A stretch of DNA of 42,157 bases, taken from NCBI GenBank assembly GCA_003139775.1, contig PLGI01000104.1:4697-46853 (forward strand). Reading direction: 5' to 3'. Position 1 is the first letter of the stretch. Each line of letters opens with the position of its first letter. The position numbers were made by a program, and so were the translations under genes. This DNA is from Syntrophaceae bacterium (GTDB lineage Bacteria > Desulfobacterota > Syntrophia > Syntrophales > Smithellaceae). The notes beneath the pieces are model-generated. The model was given only the letters and a program-made list of their open reading frames with translations. It was not told the DNA's origin and ran no database searches. Positions 1 to 8,778 of the stretch are shown here, piece by piece.

Positions 1-82
1 CAGCAAGCTGCGGGGTATCTCATGGTTGGTAGCTACTCTCCAAGCGAAGCAAGCTTCGGGGAATATTACCCGGAGAGATTTA
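1..82 (+). repeat. 96-bp mobile repeat (family R1), copy 1, cut by window edge
   Basis: Nearly identical to the sequences at 2247-2342 and 37014-37109. The window starts inside it, so about 14 bases of its left end are missing. It contains two short inverted repeats, one around GCAGCAAGCTGC and one around CGAAGCAAGCTTCG, and a CTCTCC...GGAGAG pair that encloses the second. The copy at 37014 interrupts a coding sequence, which shows that the family moves. Confidence 0.85.
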
Positions 83-194
83 ATTGACGAAGATTGTGTT
101 AATGGCATAACATCCTCCAGTTAACATTAAATTTTTTTGGTGATGCGTGATACGTGATGCGACTAAAATGTCTCAGTGAACTTCGCTCTTGAGG

Positions 195-296
195 TGTGTC
201 ATTACCCTTTGCTTAATGATAGGATAATTCGATTTGCAAGGTTCACCGCGCTGCGCCTCTGAAACTCGGGTTTCATTAACAACTTCTTGAAAACAT
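195..296. repeat. Composite intergenic repeat (family E), copy a
   Basis: Carries the family E landmarks: GATAATTCGA, then a spacer with short inverted arms, then TCTGAAACTCGGGTTTCATT. The same order is seen at 20738-20905 and, diverged, at 9715-9838 and 13161-13236. It is non-coding and lies between the R1 copy and the promoter of the first acyl-CoA ligase gene. The rest of 86-460 is AT-rich and holds a G-family palindrome at 400-424 but no gene I can support. Confidence 0.6.
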
Positions 297-399
297 TGCA
301 AGAAAAAATAATCAGTTACCGGTTAAAAAAAATGTTACTTCGGTCATTGCAATGACAATGACAGGGAAATATTTTTCTTTGGATTTACCCTAGAGGGCA

Positions 400-424
400 C
401 TTCGCCCGCCTTCGCGGGAATGAC
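400..424. repeat. CCCGCCTTCGCGGG palindrome (family G), copy 1
   Basis: One of four copies of a short palindrome built on CCCGCCTTCGCGGGAATGAC or its reverse complement. The others are at 2217-2238, 2350-2374 and 18708-18732. This copy has a degenerate left arm. It could form a stable hairpin in DNA or RNA and lies just upstream of the promoter at 461-489. Confidence 0.65.
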
Positions 425-460
425 AAATGTTTTGTAATTTTTTTCTTCCAGAAAAACATC

Positions 461-489
461 TTGACAGAAGCATTTTTCGGCTATATATG
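461..489 (+). promoter_or_regulatory. Predicted sigma-70 promoter of the first acyl-CoA ligase gene
   Basis: A perfect -35 box TTGACA (461-466), a 17-base spacer and a -10 box TATATG (484-489) lie 35 bases upstream of the ATG at 525. Prediction from sequence only. Confidence 0.55.
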
Positions 490-524
490 CCAGTTAACGT
501 AAGGTGGGTTTAGGGGGTATAAAA

Positions 525-2165
525 ATGTCAGATTTTGTCAATAAAACGATCGGCCAGTTAGTCAAGGATACGGCCACGCGCTATCCGGAAAATACCGCTT
601 TGGTTTCTCTGGAGTTTGGCATCCGGCAGACTTATCGCGAATTTTACAAAACATGCAGAGATGTAGCTAAAGGTCTCATGGCGATGGGCATTAAGCGGGG
701 AGATCATGTCGCCGTCTGGACGACGAATATTCCCGAATGGGTTTATTTGCAGTCTGCTCTGGGAATGACGGGCGGCGTCCTCGTTACAATAAACACAAAT
801 TATCAGACGCATGAACTGGAATACATCCTGAAGCAATCCGATTCCACGAGTTTGTTTCTTATTGATTCCTACCGGGACACCAGCTTCTACGATACTGTCC
901 GTCAGGTCACTCCCGAGTTGGATTCCTGTACTACGGGATCTCTGGTTTCGGAAAAACTGCCGCTTTTAAAAAACGTAATCTATATCGGCAAAAAAGAAAA
1001 CACGCCCGGCATGTTCAAATTTTCCGATCTGATCAAAATGGGAGAGAAAATAACCGAGCAGGAACTGGATGAACGGATGAATTCTCTTTCCGATGGTGAC
1101 GTGATCAATATGCAATACACTTCGGGCACCACAGGTTTTCCGAAAGGCGTCATGCTGACTCACCACAACATTGTCAACAACGCCCGGATGGTCGGAGATG
1201 TCATGGGCATGACGGAAAAAGACAGCCTGCTGATTCAGGTGCCGATGTTTCACTGCTTCGGCTGTGTGATGAGCACTCTTAATTCTATTTACCACGGTTC
1301 AACAATGGTCATTCTGGAATCTTTTGATGCACTTAAAGCGCTTCAGTTTATAGCCGCGGAGCGATGCACCGCCGTCAACGGCGTCCCGACGATGTTTGTA
1401 ACGATGTTGAATCATCCCGATTTTGACAAATACGACATGAGTTCTCTGCGTACCGGCATTATGGCCGGAGCTCTTTGCCCGGAAGAGGCAATGAATCAGG
1501 TACGCACGAAAATGCACTGTCCCGAAATTGTAATTGCCTTCGGTCAGACGGAATCCTCTCCCGTAATGACGATGACGCGGCGTGATGATCCGGTAAAGCT
1601 TCGCGTGGCAAGTGTCGGCAGACTTCTACCCGACATTGAAGGCAAGATCATTGATCCGGAAACGGGCCATGACGCACCCGTAAATGTGCAGGGTGAAATA
1701 GTTACAAGGAGCGCCTGCATAATGCAGGGATATTATAAAATGCCGGAGGCAACGGCAGAGGCTATCGACAAGGAAGGCTGGCTCCATACGGGAGATTTGG
1801 GCGAGATTGATGAAAACGGTTATTTCAAGGTTACCGGACGGATTAAAGATATGATTATCCGCGGCGGTGAAAATATCTATCCCCGCGAGTTGGAGGAATT
1901 TCTCTATAAAAACCCCAAAGTGATGAATGTTCAGGTTGTCGGCATTCCCGATAAAAAATATGGCGAGCAGGTTCTGGCGGCAATCCAGCTCAAGGCGAAT
2001 CAAACGGCTTCGGCTGAAGAGTTTGTCGAGTTTTGCAAGGGCAAAATCGCGCGGCACAAGATTCCGAAGTATTGGGAATTTGTGGACAGCTATCCGATGA
2101 CGGCCAGCGGCAAGATTCAGAAATTTAAAATGAAGGAAATATTTGAAAAGAAATATCCGGTTTAA
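525..2165 (+). CDS. AMP-forming acyl-CoA synthetase (FadD/ACSF2-like)
   Basis: A 546-residue member of the ANL superfamily, expected to activate a fatty or related carboxylic acid to its acyl-CoA with ATP, releasing AMP and PPi. The AMP-binding P-loop is YTSGTTGFPKG at residues 198-208. GQTESSP follows, then the TGD motif at about 422-424. The hinge and C-terminal motif is GRIKDMIIRGGENIYP, and the catalytic lysine is K530 in TASGKIQKF. Length and motifs fit medium- or long-chain acyl-CoA ligases; the substrate cannot be read from sequence. I chose the ATG at 525, which has GGGGG at 513-517 upstream, over an in-frame GTG at 504 with no ribosome binding site. A second ligase gene follows, separated by about 285 bases of repeats, so the two may not share a transcript. 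Confidence 0.93.
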   Translation: MSDFVNKTIGQLVKDTATRYPENTALVSLEFGIRQTYREFYKTCRDVAKGLMAMGIKRGDHVAVWTTNIPEWVYLQSALGMTGGVLVTINTNYQTHELEYILKQSDSTSLFLIDSYRDTSFYDTVRQVTPELDSCTTGSLVSEKLPLLKNVIYIGKKENTPGMFKFSDLIKMGEKITEQELDERMNSLSDGDVINMQYTSGTTGFPKGVMLTHHNIVNNARMVGDVMGMTEKDSLLIQVPMFHCFGCVMSTLNSIYHGSTMVILESFDALKALQFIAAERCTAVNGVPTMFVTMLNHPDFDKYDMSSLRTGIMAGALCPEEAMNQVRTKMHCPEIVIAFGQTESSPVMTMTRRDDPVKLRVASVGRLLPDIEGKIIDPETGHDAPVNVQGEIVTRSACIMQGYYKMPEATAEAIDKEGWLHTGDLGEIDENGYFKVTGRIKDMIIRGGENIYPRELEEFLYKNPKVMNVQVVGIPDKKYGEQVLAAIQLKANQTASAEEFVEFCKGKIARHKIPKYWEFVDSYPMTASGKIQKFKMKEIFEKKYPV

Positions 2166-2216
2166 TGGGGAAATGTACCTAAGCTGTCATACCGGCCATT
2201 GATGACCGCAAACTGT

Positions 2217-2238
2217 CATTCCCGCGAAGGCGGGAATG
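2217..2238. repeat. G-family palindrome, copy 2
   Basis: CATTCCCGCG and CGGGAATG arms flank GAAGG. It is inverted relative to the copies at 2350 and 18708. It lies 52 bases after the first ligase gene and could act as a 3' stabilising hairpin, although no T-tract follows. Confidence 0.65.
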
Positions 2239-2246
2239 CATAACAT

Positions 2247-2342
2247 AATGAACCTCCCCGCAGCAAGCTGCGGGGTATCTCATGGTTGGTAGCTACTCTC
2301 CAAGCGAAGCAAGCTTCGGGGAATATTACCCGGAGAGATTTA
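2247..2342 (+). repeat. 96-bp mobile repeat (family R1), copy 2
   Basis: A full-length copy running from AATGAACCTCCCCGCAG to GGAGAGATTTA, identical by eye to the copy at 37014-37109. It fills the gap between the two acyl-CoA ligase genes, with G-family palindromes on both sides. It has no ORF of its own, so any movement would need a transposase supplied from elsewhere. Its flanks do not show a clear target-site duplication. Confidence 0.88.
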
Positions 2343-2349
2343 AATCACT

Positions 2350-2374
2350 GGATTCCCGCCTTCGCGGGAATGAC
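2350..2374. repeat. G-family palindrome, copy 3
   Basis: GGATTCCCGCCTTCGCGGGA followed by ATGACA, the same as at 18708-18732. It lies eight bases after the R1 copy. Confidence 0.65.
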
Positions 2375-2450
2375 AAAAAAAGGAAAAAGTCCAAATTTGA
2401 CTTTTTTACTAGACCATTCTTAATGACTATTAAATGAAAGGTTTTAAAAT

Positions 2451-4001
2451 ATGAGCAACATAATCGATCGCGATACCATCGGCGATATGGCCCGCAGAGC
2501 GGCAACGAAATATGGCGATAAAACCGCCATTATTTTCCGCGACACAAAGATTTCATTCTATGATCTCGAACGGGAAGCAAGGCGTTTTGCCAACCTGATG
2601 ACAAGCTACGGAATTAAAAAAGGCGACAGGGTGGCGGTATACGCTTACAACTCTCCCTATTATCCGATAAGCTTGATGGGCCTGGCCAAAATCGGCGCCG
2701 TCCAGGTTCCCATCAACTACATGCTCAACACCGAAGAAATAGCCTACATCATCAATCATTCGGGCTCGCGGATATTTATCGTGGAAGATACACTGTATCC
2801 TGTTATCGCCCAAAACCGGGATAAATTTTCCGCCGTGGAAAAGTGGGGATTCATACCCCTGGAAAATACTGCCATTCCCGACGGCTGCTTCAACCTGATT
2901 GCGGAAATGGCGGCCATGCCCTACGATGAACCGCAAGTGGAAGTCGACGCGGAAGATATCGTACAAATTCCCTACACCAGCGGAACAGAGTCCAAGCCCA
3001 AGGGTGCCATGCTCTCGCACCGGGCGCTCATGTCGCAGTATCACAGCTGTATTTTCGACGGCCAGTACGAGACCGACGACGTCAGCCTCCATGCCCTGCC
3101 CCTGTTCCATTGCGCCCAGCTCCACTGTTTCCTCATGCCTTATCTGTACATCGGCGCCACCAATGTGATCATGCACAAGGCGGACCCCCTGGAAATGATC
3201 AGGCTCATTGAAAAGTACCAGATCACGCATATGTTCGCCCCACCCACTGTCTGGATCGGAATTCTGAATCATCCGGAATTCAAAAACTACAGCCATGCCA
3301 GCCTGAAGAAGGCTGCCTATGGCGCCAGCATCATGCCGGTGGAAATTATCAAGCAGCTATCCGTCACCTTCCACGGCCTGAAGCTTTGGAATTATTATGG
3401 TCAGACAGAAATGGGGCCGGCGGCCACCTTCTTGAAGCCGGAAGATCAATTATTGAAGCCGGGATCGGCAGGCAAACCGGTACTTAATGTTGAGACCAGG
3501 CTCATGGACGATGACGGAAATTTTGTACCCCTGGGAGAGGTTGGAGAAATTGTCCACCGGTCCGGCCATGTTATGACTGGTTATCTCAATGATCCGGAAA
3601 AAACCGCCGAGGCCTTTCAATTTGGCTGGTTTCACAGCGGCGATTTGGGCCGGTTCGACAATGACGGGTATCTTTTCGTAGTTGACCGCAAGAAAGACAT
3701 GATCAAGACCGGCGGCGAGAATGTGGCATCCCGCGAGGTTGAGGAAGTTCTTTATCAGCATCCGGATATTGAAGAAGTGGCGGTGATCGGTCTGCCCGAT
3801 CCCAAGTGGATAGAGATTGTAGCGGTTGTGGCCGTGCCAAAGAAAGGCGCATCAATAAACGCAAAACAAATTATCGCCTATTGCAAGGAACATCTGGCAG
3901 GGTTTAAGTGCCCCAAGAAAGTTTTCATCGCCGCCAAGCTTCCCAAAAATCCATCGGGAAAAATTTTAAAGCGGGAGCTGAAAGAACAATATAAAGTATA
4001 A
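2451..4001 (+). CDS. AMP-forming acyl-CoA synthetase with TSGTES P-loop
   Basis: A 516-residue ANL-superfamily ligase expected to make an acyl-CoA from a carboxylate, ATP and CoA. The P-loop reads YTSGTESKPKGAML starting at Y175. It has Glu-Ser where the neighbouring ligase has Thr-Gly, a variant I associate with one group of FadD-like ligases. NYYGQTEMGP, SGDLGRFDNDG and DRKKDMIKTGGENV follow in the normal order, and the catalytic lysine is K504 in NPSGKILKR. The protein therefore looks complete and active. The start ATG has GAAAGG nine bases upstream. The substrate is unknown. The two ligases differ throughout, so they are not a recent duplication. Confidence 0.92.
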   Translation: MSNIIDRDTIGDMARRAATKYGDKTAIIFRDTKISFYDLEREARRFANLMTSYGIKKGDRVAVYAYNSPYYPISLMGLAKIGAVQVPINYMLNTEEIAYIINHSGSRIFIVEDTLYPVIAQNRDKFSAVEKWGFIPLENTAIPDGCFNLIAEMAAMPYDEPQVEVDAEDIVQIPYTSGTESKPKGAMLSHRALMSQYHSCIFDGQYETDDVSLHALPLFHCAQLHCFLMPYLYIGATNVIMHKADPLEMIRLIEKYQITHMFAPPTVWIGILNHPEFKNYSHASLKKAAYGASIMPVEIIKQLSVTFHGLKLWNYYGQTEMGPAATFLKPEDQLLKPGSAGKPVLNVETRLMDDDGNFVPLGEVGEIVHRSGHVMTGYLNDPEKTAEAFQFGWFHSGDLGRFDNDGYLFVVDRKKDMIKTGGENVASREVEEVLYQHPDIEEVAVIGLPDPKWIEIVAVVAVPKKGASINAKQIIAYCKEHLAGFKCPKKVFIAAKLPKNPSGKILKRELKEQYKV

Positions 4002-4050
4002 GCTTTGTGAAACTAATATTTTCGTCATTGCAACCGCAGAGACCTCATTT

Positions 4051-4153
4051 GTCATTGCGAGTTCAGTGGCAATCTCTTATTTTATCGACGTCATAGAGAT
4101 TGCCACAGCGTAACCTAAAGGTCATCATGACCTGAGAGGCGCTTCGCAATGAC
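4051..4153. repeat. Nested palindromic repeat with GTCATTGCGA ends
   Basis: The outer arms are GTCATTGCGA (4051-4060) and TCGCAATGAC (4144-4153). The inner arms are GTGGCAATCTCT (4066-4077) and AGAGATTGCCAC (4095-4106), both perfect. Elements with these arms are common in many bacterial genomes, by recall. It is non-coding and lies between the second ligase and the merR gene, where it could terminate or insulate transcription. A solo CGTCATTGCAA at 4023-4033 may be a remnant of another copy. Confidence 0.8.
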
Positions 4154-4252
4154 AACTGAGGATTGTGACACAATCTCTACGACCGGTATGACATAATTGC
4201 TGGTTTACTCAGTTTTACAGAGGTATTATAACACAAAGAGGAACCATACATC

Positions 4253-4642
4253 ATGAAAGAAACAAAAGAGCAATTAACCTCCATTGGTGAAATAGCGAAA
4301 AAACTGGATATGAGCCAGCGCACCATCCGCTATTACGAGGAGATTGGTCTGCTTAATTCCATCAAACGCGTTGAAGCCGGCCGTAGAGTCTATACAGACA
4401 TGGATCTCAGGCGTCTGAAATTAATCAAGCGTCTGAAAATTATGGGAATGACCTTGTCGGAAATGCAGGAACTGGAAGCAATGTGGACGATTGAAAAGTC
4501 CACCGACAAAGTTCTCGGGCGTCTTCTCGAATTAATGAGCAATCAATTGCGCAGACTTGACGACCGCATCGCCGATCTTAATATTTTGAGAAATGAAATC
4601 GTGGAATTTCAGAAACGGATTAAATCTAAAATCGGCAAATGA
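4253..4642 (+). CDS. MerR-family transcriptional regulator
   Basis: 129 residues. The N-terminal winged-helix domain of the MerR family runs over about residues 9-75, with the typical TIGEIAKKLDMSQRTIRYYEE-like start (here SIGEIAKKLDMSQ, then TIRYYEEIGLL). A C-terminal dimerisation helix at about 80-125 follows. There is no cysteine, so it is not a thiol or metal sensor of the classical type and no effector can be assigned. AAGAGGA stands 10 bases before the ATG. It is followed 117 bases later by the ADP-forming acyl-CoA synthetase gene on the same strand. By position it may control that gene or the whole carboxylate-activation cluster; this is inference. Confidence 0.88.
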   Translation: MKETKEQLTSIGEIAKKLDMSQRTIRYYEEIGLLNSIKRVEAGRRVYTDMDLRRLKLIKRLKIMGMTLSEMQELEAMWTIEKSTDKVLGRLLELMSNQLRRLDDRIADLNILRNEIVEFQKRIKSKIGK

Positions 4643-4759
4643 TCCTACGCCAATGTTGAACGGAGAACATGAACATCTTTGTTAATATGAGAACGATACA
4701 GTTTTCACTACACTGCGTTTGTGAAATTTGAGTCTCTTTAAAAGGAGTAATGTAGCAAA

Positions 4760-6847
4760 ATGGAAAAATTTTTCTATCCCCGCAGCATAGTAGTCATCGG
4801 CGCATCAGTTACGAAAATGAATTTGGGACATATTATCGTGCTGAACAACCGGGAAAACGGATACGAGGGAAACATCTACGGCGTCGGCCGGGAAGAGGGA
4901 GATATTGCCGGCGCTCATGTTTATGACAGCGTTGATAAAATTCCGGAGGTGCCTGATGTCGCCATTATCATTTCCCCGGCGCAGACTGTTGCGGATTTTA
5001 TGGAAGCCTGCGGGAAAAAAGGCATTAAACGGATTGTTATCGAATCCGGCGGCTTCAGCGAATACTCGGAAGGACAAAATATTTTAGAGAAGAAGATACT
5101 GGAAATTGCCGACCATTACAATATTCGTTTCATCGGTCCCAACTGTATCGGCACGGTTAATTTTGATATTAAAATGATGATGCCCTTCGGCTTCTTCCCG
5201 GAAACACCTTCCGGTGGGCGCGTGGCCATGATTGTCCAGAGCGGCGGTATCGGTAGCGCTTATCTTAAAGAATTCGGCGACAATGCCATTATTCCCGGAA
5301 AATTCGCCGCCATCGGCAATAAATTGCAGATAGACGAGGTGGATGTTCTCGACTACCTGATCAAAGATGAAAAGACGGATGTTATTACGATGTATATGGA
5401 AGGCTTCAAGCGTGGAAGAGCCTTCTTCAATCTGGCGCTGAGGTCGGATAAACCGATTATCGTCCAAAAATCCAACCGCAGCAACCTCACCGCCAAAATC
5501 GCTCAGTCCCATACAACCGCTCTTTCCGCCGACGACACTGTTGTCGACGGCTGTTTTCGCCAGGCGGCGGTCATTCGTGCGGAGGACAATATCGACTTTC
5601 TTAACGCGGTGAAAATTATCCGGCTTCCTCTCATGAAAAGCAGACGCGTCGCCGTGCTCTCCCGCTCCGGCGGGCATGCTGTCCTGACCGCTGATGCCTG
5701 CGCCAAATTCGGCTTCTCGCTGGTTGATTTTCCCCCGGCTTTTATTGAAACGGTAAAAACCATCTACCACACGCGGGTCATTGCCCATCAGAATCCCCTC
5801 GATCTCGGAGAAATTTTCGATTACACCATCTTTACCAAAATTCTGGAGGAAGCTCTGAAACTCCCGGATGTCGACGGTGTTCTGTTTAATCATCTCTATG
5901 TAGCCACTTACGAAGCCGAAATGTCGCGTGATTTCTTAAGCAATGTCGGCAGACTGGTGAAACAATATCAAAAACCAGTCGCCGTAACCGTGAATACCGA
6001 CGCCCCTGAATTGCTGAATATCTCGAAGAACCAGGGATACCCCATCTTCACTTCGCCCCTGATTGCGGCCAAAGCCCTCGACGTATCGGCCACCTATTAC
6101 GAAGAAAAAACGGCGCGTGATGCGAGGGGAAAAAATGTTCCCTCTTCTATCAACATGGCTGCAATCGAAAAAATCAGAGAACACTGCGGGGCGGAAAAGC
6201 GGATTCCCCTGACAGATGAAGCGCTGCAAATTACCGGGGACGCAGGCATTGGATGCGTTGCCGGTGTCACCGTCAAATCAGCGAAGGAGGCAAGTAAATG
6301 CAAACTTAACTTCCCCGTTGCCGTGAAGCTTCTTTCCCGCGATGCGTCCCATAAATCCGACGTGGGCGGTGTGCGGCTGAAAATTCAAAATCATAAGAAA
6401 CTTGTGGAAGCAATTTCTGATATGAAAAAGGTTTTTAAAAAAATTAAGCCGCAGCCAACCATTGACGGTTTCCTGATTCAGGAAATGGCGGCAGATGGTG
6501 TGGAATGTTTCGTCGGCGGTCGCCAGGACCCGGTTTTCGGACCAATTGTCATTGCGGGTCTGGGCGGCATTTTTCTCGAAATTTTCAAGGACACGTCCAT
6601 CCGCCTCGCTCCGGTGACGAAAAACGAAGCCATGGACATGCTCAAACAACTCCAGGCCTATCCGGTCCTGCAAGGGGCAAGAGGAAAGATGAAAGCGGAT
6701 ATCGACGCTTTTTCCGACGTAATCTGCCGCGTATCACAGCTCCTGACAAGGGCGCAGGATATAGCCGAAATCGATCTGAATCCCGTTATTGTCCACGAAA
6801 AGGGAAAGGGTGTTTCCATCGTCGACAGCCGGGTGTTCTTTAAATAA
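4760..6847 (+). CDS. ADP-forming acyl-CoA synthetase, fused alpha and beta domains
   Basis: 695 residues, the usual length for a single-chain acetate--CoA ligase (ADP-forming)/Pat-like protein. The CoA-binding Rossmann domain starts at residue 1 (PRSIVVIGAS), the ligase-CoA domain contains GPNCIGT (about 126-132) and VQSGGIG (about 159-165), and the C-terminal third is an ATP-grasp domain with DASHKSDVGGV. The phosphate-carrying histidine of the family corresponds to H251 in AQSHTTALSADD. The usual sequence is SHTGALAG, so the residues after His are diverged. It would interconvert acyl-CoA plus ADP plus Pi with acid plus ATP, a substrate-level phosphorylation step in anaerobes. No acetyltransferase domain is attached. 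GGAG at 4744-4747 is 12 bases from the ATG, rather far. The hydrocarbon or acid substrate is not known. Confidence 0.9.
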   Translation: MEKFFYPRSIVVIGASVTKMNLGHIIVLNNRENGYEGNIYGVGREEGDIAGAHVYDSVDKIPEVPDVAIIISPAQTVADFMEACGKKGIKRIVIESGGFSEYSEGQNILEKKILEIADHYNIRFIGPNCIGTVNFDIKMMMPFGFFPETPSGGRVAMIVQSGGIGSAYLKEFGDNAIIPGKFAAIGNKLQIDEVDVLDYLIKDEKTDVITMYMEGFKRGRAFFNLALRSDKPIIVQKSNRSNLTAKIAQSHTTALSADDTVVDGCFRQAAVIRAEDNIDFLNAVKIIRLPLMKSRRVAVLSRSGGHAVLTADACAKFGFSLVDFPPAFIETVKTIYHTRVIAHQNPLDLGEIFDYTIFTKILEEALKLPDVDGVLFNHLYVATYEAEMSRDFLSNVGRLVKQYQKPVAVTVNTDAPELLNISKNQGYPIFTSPLIAAKALDVSATYYEEKTARDARGKNVPSSINMAAIEKIREHCGAEKRIPLTDEALQITGDAGIGCVAGVTVKSAKEASKCKLNFPVAVKLLSRDASHKSDVGGVRLKIQNHKKLVEAISDMKKVFKKIKPQPTIDGFLIQEMAADGVECFVGGRQDPVFGPIVIAGLGGIFLEIFKDTSIRLAPVTKNEAMDMLKQLQAYPVLQGARGKMKADIDAFSDVICRVSQLLTRAQDIAEIDLNPVIVHEKGKGVSIVDSRVFFK

Positions 6848-6870
6848 CAAGACTGTGTCGCGACTTTAAA

Positions 6871-6918
6871 AAATGCCGCCGGGTCAGACCGTATGCCCTT
6901 CAGCAGGGTAGACCCGGC
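6871..6918 (-). terminator. Hairpin terminator between convergent genes
   Basis: GCCGGGTC (6878-6885) pairs with GACCCGGC (6911-6918), and CCCT pairs with AGGG inside the loop. Read on the minus strand, the hairpin is followed by GGCATTTTTT, so it best serves the MFS gene. It could also stop plus-strand transcription from the ADP-forming synthetase. Confidence 0.55.
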
Positions 6919-6970
6919 CTACATTATATTCCATCCATTAGGCATTACGACTCAATCTCAAAAGCCGGAA

Positions 6971-8218
6971 TCAAGTAACGGAATATTGCTTTCCTTTTTT
7001 CAAGGTCAAAATGGCAACGGCGATGCAGCTCAATACAAAAATATTTATCAACCACAGATACCGGTATGATCCAAAATGATCGTAAATAAAACCACCCAAA
7101 ACCGGACCGATGGCGCCGCCGATGCCGATAAAAAAAGTTAAAAGACCATAGATTGATCCCACAACATGCCTGCCGAAACGATTGGCAACAAGAAGCGGCA
7201 GAATTGGCGCAAGCGAACCGTATCCAAATCCGTATATGAGAGCGGCAATATAAAGTTGGAAGATGCTATGCACATTAAGCAACAATATAGTCCCGGCGAG
7301 CATAAACAATATTCCGATGAAAGAACCATATTTAGGATCTTTTATTCTATCGGTTATCCAGCCGAATAAGAACTGCCCCATAAAGCCGGTCATACTGATA
7401 GCGGCGAGAGATGCGGCGGCGGCCATCTTGTCAATGCCATTGTCTGTCGCATATGCAACCTGGTGCACAAAAACGGACATGCTGATCATAACAGCCAGAC
7501 CCTGGCAGATGGCCAGTGTCCAAAAACGGGAATCTTTAAAAATGGTCAGAGTGGAAACTTTATGAACCGCCTGTGCCGTTGATGATTGATGGATTATCGT
7601 TATTTTATCTCCATCCGGCAAGAGGCCGTATGCTTCCGGATTTGTTTTCCTCATCAGCGTTTGGGAAACAAGAATTCCGATCATCAATGTAATAACGCCT
7701 AAAGCCATAAGCCCGACCCGCCAGCTAAATACTCCAACAATATATCCGGACAGCGGCGTCAAGGTAACTGTTCCCAGACTTATTCCCATGGAAGCAAATC
7801 CAATAGCCAGCCCCCTCTTGTTGATAAACCATTTACTGACGGAAGAACTACAGGCGACAACACCCATTCCTGCCGCTCCCGCCCCGACCATCAAACCATA
7901 GCTGATATACAAACCAAGAGGTGTGCTTACAAAACCAGTCAGGATATAACCGCAGGCGGCAATAATAGCTCCCGCCGTTGTTATCCAGCGCGGCGCAATG
8001 CGATCCAGCATGCGGCCGACAAAGATTGAGCCGAGGGAATAAACGAGCATATTGATTGCAGCAGCCAGCGATATTACCGAACGCGACAAGGCGAATTCCG
8101 CCGCCATCGGTTTGAGAAAAACGCCGAAACAGTAACGGGCTCCGTAATTTATTCCCATTACCAGAAAAGCGCCGCTTACAATGTACCAGCCCCAGAAGAT
8201 TTTTCGATTATTTTCCAT
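6971..8218 (-). CDS. MFS transporter, oxalate/formate-antiporter or monocarboxylate type
   Basis: 415 residues with about 12 hydrophobic segments and the two-bundle MFS layout. It opens with FWGWYIVSGAF and then NYGARYCFGVFLKPM, typical of the OFA/MCT-like branch that moves small carboxylates. The loop between helices 2 and 3 has GRMLDRIAPRW, the MFS A-motif region. A central cytoplasmic loop lies at about residues 195-220. It is convergent with the ADP-forming synthetase gene, so it probably has its own promoter in the repeat-rich gap downstream of 8218. There is only a weak GAG ribosome binding site before the ATG. By context it may import or export an organic acid used by the neighbouring ligases; the substrate is not proven. 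Confidence 0.88.
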   Translation of the reverse strand: MENNRKIFWGWYIVSGAFLVMGINYGARYCFGVFLKPMAAEFALSRSVISLAAAINMLVYSLGSIFVGRMLDRIAPRWITTAGAIIAACGYILTGFVSTPLGLYISYGLMVGAGAAGMGVVACSSSVSKWFINKRGLAIGFASMGISLGTVTLTPLSGYIVGVFSWRVGLMALGVITLMIGILVSQTLMRKTNPEAYGLLPDGDKITIIHQSSTAQAVHKVSTLTIFKDSRFWTLAICQGLAVMISMSVFVHQVAYATDNGIDKMAAAASLAAISMTGFMGQFLFGWITDRIKDPKYGSFIGILFMLAGTILLLNVHSIFQLYIAALIYGFGYGSLAPILPLLVANRFGRHVVGSIYGLLTFFIGIGGAIGPVLGGFIYDHFGSYRYLWLINIFVLSCIAVAILTLKKGKQYSVT

Positions 8219-8412
8219 TAATACATTCTCATTTTAACAGAGCATAAATTTCCGCCGTTTCCTTTACCATTAAATCACTTTATGATAAACATAAGAAACA
8301 AATAGCTCAATCTGAATAGAACGGATAATCAAAGGTCAAAGGCAGATTTGAAATTGCAGTTCGACTATGACATTTAAATTGACATCCGATTTTTAACATC
8401 TTCTATAAAATT
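8219..8412. other. AT-rich upstream region of the MFS transporter, no gene seen
   Basis: The gap between the transporter and the MaoC-like gene is 560 bases. This part is AT-rich and should contain the transporter promoter on the minus strand, but I could not pick one convincing -35/-10 pair. The rest of the gap is repeat DNA (8413-8660) and a short AT-rich leader for the MaoC gene (8661-8778). Confidence 0.5.
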
Positions 8413-8660
8413 TATTGTGAAACTCCAATTTTCATAACGAAGTGTATGGAAATTGGCAAGTTGTAATGAGACCCAAGCTTTAATGAAACTCAGATATTAC
8501 AAGCGCAGCACAGTAATATCTGCAAGTTGTAATGAGACTCGCTGAAAACGAGCGAAGCGAAGTTAGAAGCGGTAGTCGAATTATCCCACGTGCGAAGCTA
8601 AGTGGGACTAAATGAACCTCAAATATTACCAATGCAGTTTATCCCGCATAGCGGAGGATA
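8413..8660. repeat. Composite intergenic repeat (family E), copy b
   Basis: Begins with TTATTGTGAAACTCCAATTT, the reverse complement of the motif that ends copy c at about 9820-9837. It then has AAGTTGTAATGAGAC twice, an AGATATTAC...GTAATATCT hairpin, and ATTATCCCACGTGCGAAGC with its GTGGGA partner. The segment 8457-8525 is about 90% the same as 15072-15142. The 27 bases at 8524-8550 are repeated exactly at 42131-42157. It has no coding potential. The array looks built from separate hairpin modules joined in different orders. Confidence 0.75.
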
Positions 8661-8778
8661 GCATACCCGTGATTGTAAAATATTTCTCTTGCCGGAAAAA
8701 ATTAGAATTTTGTAATTAAATCGTTCCATTCTGATATAAATGTGATATAAATTAAGCCTATTTTTATCGGAGGCTATT

